Of a DNA stretch of 64,000 bases, positions 61,465 through 64,000 are shown piece by piece (position 1 is the stretch's first letter; every line of letters starts with the position of its first letter). Position numbers and translations under genes: made by a program. The notes under the pieces are model-generated. The model saw nothing but the letters and a program-made list of their open reading frames with translations, made no database searches and was not told the origin of the DNA. The DNA comes from Mesotoga infera (GTDB taxonomy: Bacteria; Thermotogota; Thermotogae; Petrotogales; Kosmotogaceae), in NCBI RefSeq assembly GCF_900157305.1, contig NZ_LS974202.1, positions 186,001-250,000 on the forward strand, written 5' to 3'.

Positions 61465-63105
61465 GTGAAAGCCTTGATCGTTGATGGTTATATAGATGAA
61501 CCGGCCGCCTTTGGTGTGCCCCCGTACATTTCACCGAAAATAAGAGTAGTTGCCGGCGCCTTTTTTCTGAAAGGCGTAGATGTTGACTATCTCACAATAG
61601 ACTCGGTGAGAGAGGGGGACCTATGGAGCAGGTGCCTCGACTACGATTATCTGGTCATTCACGGAGGCACAACCACACCGGGAAGGTATCTGGGAGGCAC
61701 TCCGATTTCCAGCACGGAGGTCTCACGGCTTCTAAATCTTTGCGACGGACCGGTGAGAATAGTGGCCGGCCCCATAGTTTCGGCAGGATACACGCCCAGG
61801 GGCGGTACAACAGCTTTCAATCCTGATTTCAGTGAGGCCGAACACCTCTTGAAAGACGAGAGGGAACTGTTGAAAATACTGGATCTTCGCCTGGGGGGTG
61901 CGAGATACGATGTACTCAATCCTCTCTACTCCGCCGGTGCGGAAGTAATAAAACAACATCCCTCGTATCCCGACGTCATGGTGGAGTTCGATATCTCATC
62001 GGGCTGTGAAAGGATCGACGGCTTCTGCAGTTTTTGTACAGAATCGCTCCTATACGGTAACTTTCTCTGGCGCGATATGGAGGGTATAGAGGGAGAACTG
62101 AAAGCCCTGAAAGAAGTTGGCGTCAAGGCTTTGAGGTTCGGCCGGAGTGCCAACGTTACGGCCTACGGGTACGATCGGGTGCTTGACAGACTAGATCCCG
62201 GAGCTATAGAGAGGCTCTTTTCGACTACCAGAGATATACTCGATCCAGAAGTGCTCCACATAGACAACGGTAATCCGATTTTCATCACCCATCATGAAAG
62301 AGAGGCAAGAAAAGCTCTCGAAAGCATAGTCAGGTACAACACCTGCGGTGATACGATCTCCTTCGGCGTTGAAAGCTTCGATACAAGGGTACGGGAATTA
62401 AACAACCTCGGTGGCAGTGTGGAAGAGATTTACAGAGCCATAGAGCTGGTGAACGAAATAGGTGGCCAAAGGGTGGATGGAATCCCAAAGCTCCTGCCGG
62501 GCGTGAATTTGTTGTACGGACTTCCCGGGCACAGCAGCGCGAGTTACAAAATCGATTTCGAAGAGCTGGCGGCTATTCTGGACAGCGGTCTTGTGCTCAG
62601 AAGAATAAATATACGTCAAGTAATGATCTTTCCGGGAACACCACTATCGCGAATGGAAAAACCGAAGGTCGATCACAGATTGTACGAAAAACATAGACAA
62701 AAGATAAGGACCGAGATAGATTATCAGATGCTTAAGAAGGTCTTCCCGGTCGGTTCGATAATTAAAGGCGTGATCCCCGCTTTCAACGAAGGCCAGATCT
62801 TCTTCGGCAGACCGCTAGGCACTTATCCGATTCTAGTGGGATCGCCCGTCTCTTTTAAGGAAAAGACGGACATTGTCGTCATCGATCACGGGATGAGATC
62901 GATCACGGGTCTTCCGCTGGGAACAGATATCAACTCGCTGGGTGAGAGGGAGCTGAGATACATACCTGGCATCGGCAGAGATCGCGCCAGAACGATTGTT
63001 TTCAAGAGACCTTCGGGTACAGGGGAACTTGCGGAGATAGTCGGAAATGATACAATCAAGACGATGTCGAAACTCGGACTTAAACTGGGGGGTAAGGAAA
63101 TTTGA
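61465..63105 (+). CDS. Radical SAM protein with C-terminal helix-hairpin-helix (COG1031 type)
   Basis: A 546-residue radical SAM enzyme. The cluster-binding cysteines are Cys181, Cys188 and Cys191 (CERIDGFCSFC), spaced CX6CX2C instead of the usual CX3CX2C. The N-terminal ~170 residues look like a B12-binding-type Rossmann domain, and the C terminus (YIPGIGRDRARTIVF) is a helix-hairpin-helix. These features match the COG1031 class, found mainly in archaea and some thermophiles, of unknown function. I chose the GTG at 61465, as AGGAGG lies six bases ahead; the longer ORF from 61375 would overlap clpX. Confidence 0.78.
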   Translation: MKALIVDGYIDEPAAFGVPPYISPKIRVVAGAFFLKGVDVDYLTIDSVREGDLWSRCLDYDYLVIHGGTTTPGRYLGGTPISSTEVSRLLNLCDGPVRIVAGPIVSAGYTPRGGTTAFNPDFSEAEHLLKDERELLKILDLRLGGARYDVLNPLYSAGAEVIKQHPSYPDVMVEFDISSGCERIDGFCSFCTESLLYGNFLWRDMEGIEGELKALKEVGVKALRFGRSANVTAYGYDRVLDRLDPGAIERLFSTTRDILDPEVLHIDNGNPIFITHHEREARKALESIVRYNTCGDTISFGVESFDTRVRELNNLGGSVEEIYRAIELVNEIGGQRVDGIPKLLPGVNLLYGLPGHSSASYKIDFEELAAILDSGLVLRRINIRQVMIFPGTPLSRMEKPKVDHRLYEKHRQKIRTEIDYQMLKKVFPVGSIIKGVIPAFNEGQIFFGRPLGTYPILVGSPVSFKEKTDIVVIDHGMRSITGLPLGTDINSLGERELRYIPGIGRDRARTIVFKRPSGTGELAEIVGNDTIKTMSKLGLKLGGKEI

Positions 63106-64000
63106 AAGGTAAAGTGGTAATCATAACTACGGGCGGAACGATCGCCATGATCACCGACCCGGTTTCAGGCGCATCGATACCGGCGCAAGGGATCAACAAG
63201 CATGTGGCGAACATAAAAGGTCTTGACGAAATTGCCGATGTTGAACATATAGAGTTTTCAAACATCCCCAGCCCTTACATAAATCCCGATACTATGTGGA
63301 AGCTCTCGAGGCTAGTTTATAAAACCTTGAGCAGAGACGATGTAACGGGCGTCGTGATAACCCATGGAACAGACACTCTCGAGGAGACGGCGTACTTCCT
63401 GGATCTCACCGTAAACAGCGAAAAACCAGTCGTTTGCACCGCAGCGATGAGAAATATAGACGAGATGGGAACGGATGGTCCCAGAAACGTCCTGGCTTCG
63501 GTGAGGGTCGTTCTCAACTCCTTGGCTATAGGCATGGGAACTACCGTCTGTCTCAATGAAGAGATACACGCCGCGCGAGAAGTTACCAAGACCTATACCA
63601 GCAATGTGGCCACTTTCGATTCACCCGGACACGGACCGCTGGGGATAGTGGATGAGGACACGGTCATCTTTTTTAGGAAGCCTCTTCTGAGGGCAACTTT
63701 CAACGTTGAAAGGATTGAAAACAGAGTAGCTCTTGTCAAAACCTTCACCGGAGACGATGGCTCGATATTGAAGTCTCTGCCCGAACTGGGATATAAAGGG
63801 GTCGTCCTCGAAAGTTTTGGAAGGGGTAACGTGCCGGTTGAGGTCTATCACGTAGTAAAATATCTGATAGAGGAAAGGGGTATGCCGGTAATTATAACCT
63901 CGAGGTGTTTCAAAGGTCGTGTTCTAGGAGTTTACGGTTACATCGGTGGTGGAAAAAGCCTCGCCGATATCGGAGCTATATTCGCGCAGGAACTATCTTC
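63102..64000 (+). CDS. ansA: L-asparaginase (3' end cut off by window edge)
   Basis: The visible 299 residues have both active-site motifs of the asparaginase family: TTGGTIAM with the first catalytic Thr near the N terminus and THGTDTLEETAYFLDLT (HGTDT) further on. No signal peptide is visible, so this is probably the cytosolic form. TTG start at 63102 overlaps the radical SAM stop codon; GGGGGGT precedes it. The frame is open to the window edge. The enzyme releases ammonia from asparagine, supporting amino acid use. Confidence 0.9.
   Translation, partial: MKGKVVIITTGGTIAMITDPVSGASIPAQGINKHVANIKGLDEIADVEHIEFSNIPSPYINPDTMWKLSRLVYKTLSRDDVTGVVITHGTDTLEETAYFLDLTVNSEKPVVCTAAMRNIDEMGTDGPRNVLASVRVVLNSLAIGMGTTVCLNEEIHAAREVTKTYTSNVATFDSPGHGPLGIVDEDTVIFFRKPLLRATFNVERIENRVALVKTFTGDDGSILKSLPELGYKGVVLESFGRGNVPVEVYHVVKYLIEERGMPVIITSRCFKGRVLGVYGYIGGGKSLADIGAIFAQELS

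Noticed and set aside
1-64000. tRNA, rRNA or CRISPR arrays
   Set aside because: Intergenic regions were scanned by eye for cloverleaf, repeat-spacer and rRNA patterns, and none were found. A covariance search would be needed to exclude small structured RNAs.

Overview
The window looks like a chromosomal segment of a member of the Thermotogota, most likely a moderate-temperature lineage of the Mesotoga/Kosmotoga type. I infer this from the gene complement and order: short intergenic gaps, GTG and TTG starts, very strong AGGAGG-type ribosome binding sites, small secreted 'toga'-like proteins together with a beta-barrel protein, a 2-oxoacid:ferredoxin oxidoreductase beside butyrate kinase and phosphate butyryltransferase genes, and intermediate base composition. 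No rRNA, tRNA or CRISPR array was found, so the assignment rests on proteins only. Almost all of the window is ordinary, densely packed chromosome. The only mobile DNA I can see is one degenerate insertion sequence.

Layout. 1-8915 (+): an isoprenoid/housekeeping operon (dxs, an Asp23/Gls24 protein, fakA-like, glyQ, glyS, era, an MFS transporter), then a small promoter-terminator unit that may encode a small RNA. 8948-11730 (-): a BaiN-type flavoprotein and murJ. 11821-13490: a lipoprotein with a permuted NlpC/P60-like fold, converging on an alkyltransferase-like DNA repair protein. 13585-21121 (-): a nine-gene operon with a complete route from amino acids to acids: aminotransferase, ferredoxin-linked 2-oxoacid oxidoreductase (four subunits), phosphate butyryltransferase, two butyrate kinases, and one uncharacterised P-loop ATPase. 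21325-25051: envelope genes (a beta-barrel protein and two related small secreted proteins) and a deoxynucleoside kinase. 25221-30039: glycerate kinase, then the glmU-prs-rplY-pth operon. 30173-35054 (-): an Fe-S aldo/keto reductase, a DUF438/hemerythrin/PAS protein, an SDR dehydrogenase, a membrane protein and a methyltransferase. 35245-38587 (-): a sugar ABC transporter (binding protein and two permeases, no ATPase) preceded by a 36-residue membrane peptide gene with its own terminator.

38963-47161: a DegV/FakB-like protein, an ArsR-like regulator, a molybdopterin-type oxidoreductase, a secreted transglutaminase-like protein, corA, an internally deleted insertion sequence, and speE. 47162-54402: PBP2, a YigZ protein, hflC/hflK, murB, a HEAT-repeat protein and recN (the last five on one overlapping minus-strand run). 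54628-59188: pheA, then the rpmH-rnpA-yidD-yidC-khpB operon with a near-perfect promoter, followed by a cupin and a zinc-ribbon protein. 59189-64000: tsaD and clpX on the minus strand, then a radical SAM protein of the helix-hairpin-helix-tailed class and a partial L-asparaginase.

How the genes work together. The metabolic centrepiece is the 13585-21121 operon, which can take an amino acid through a 2-oxoacid and an acyl-CoA to an acyl phosphate and then ATP, with electrons passing to ferredoxin. An asparaginase and the aminotransferase point to amino-acid use in addition to sugars. The fakA-like kinase and a DegV-family protein are the two halves of a fatty-acid phosphorylation system. MurJ, MurB, GlmU, PBP2, YidC and the secreted proteins cover wall and envelope building.
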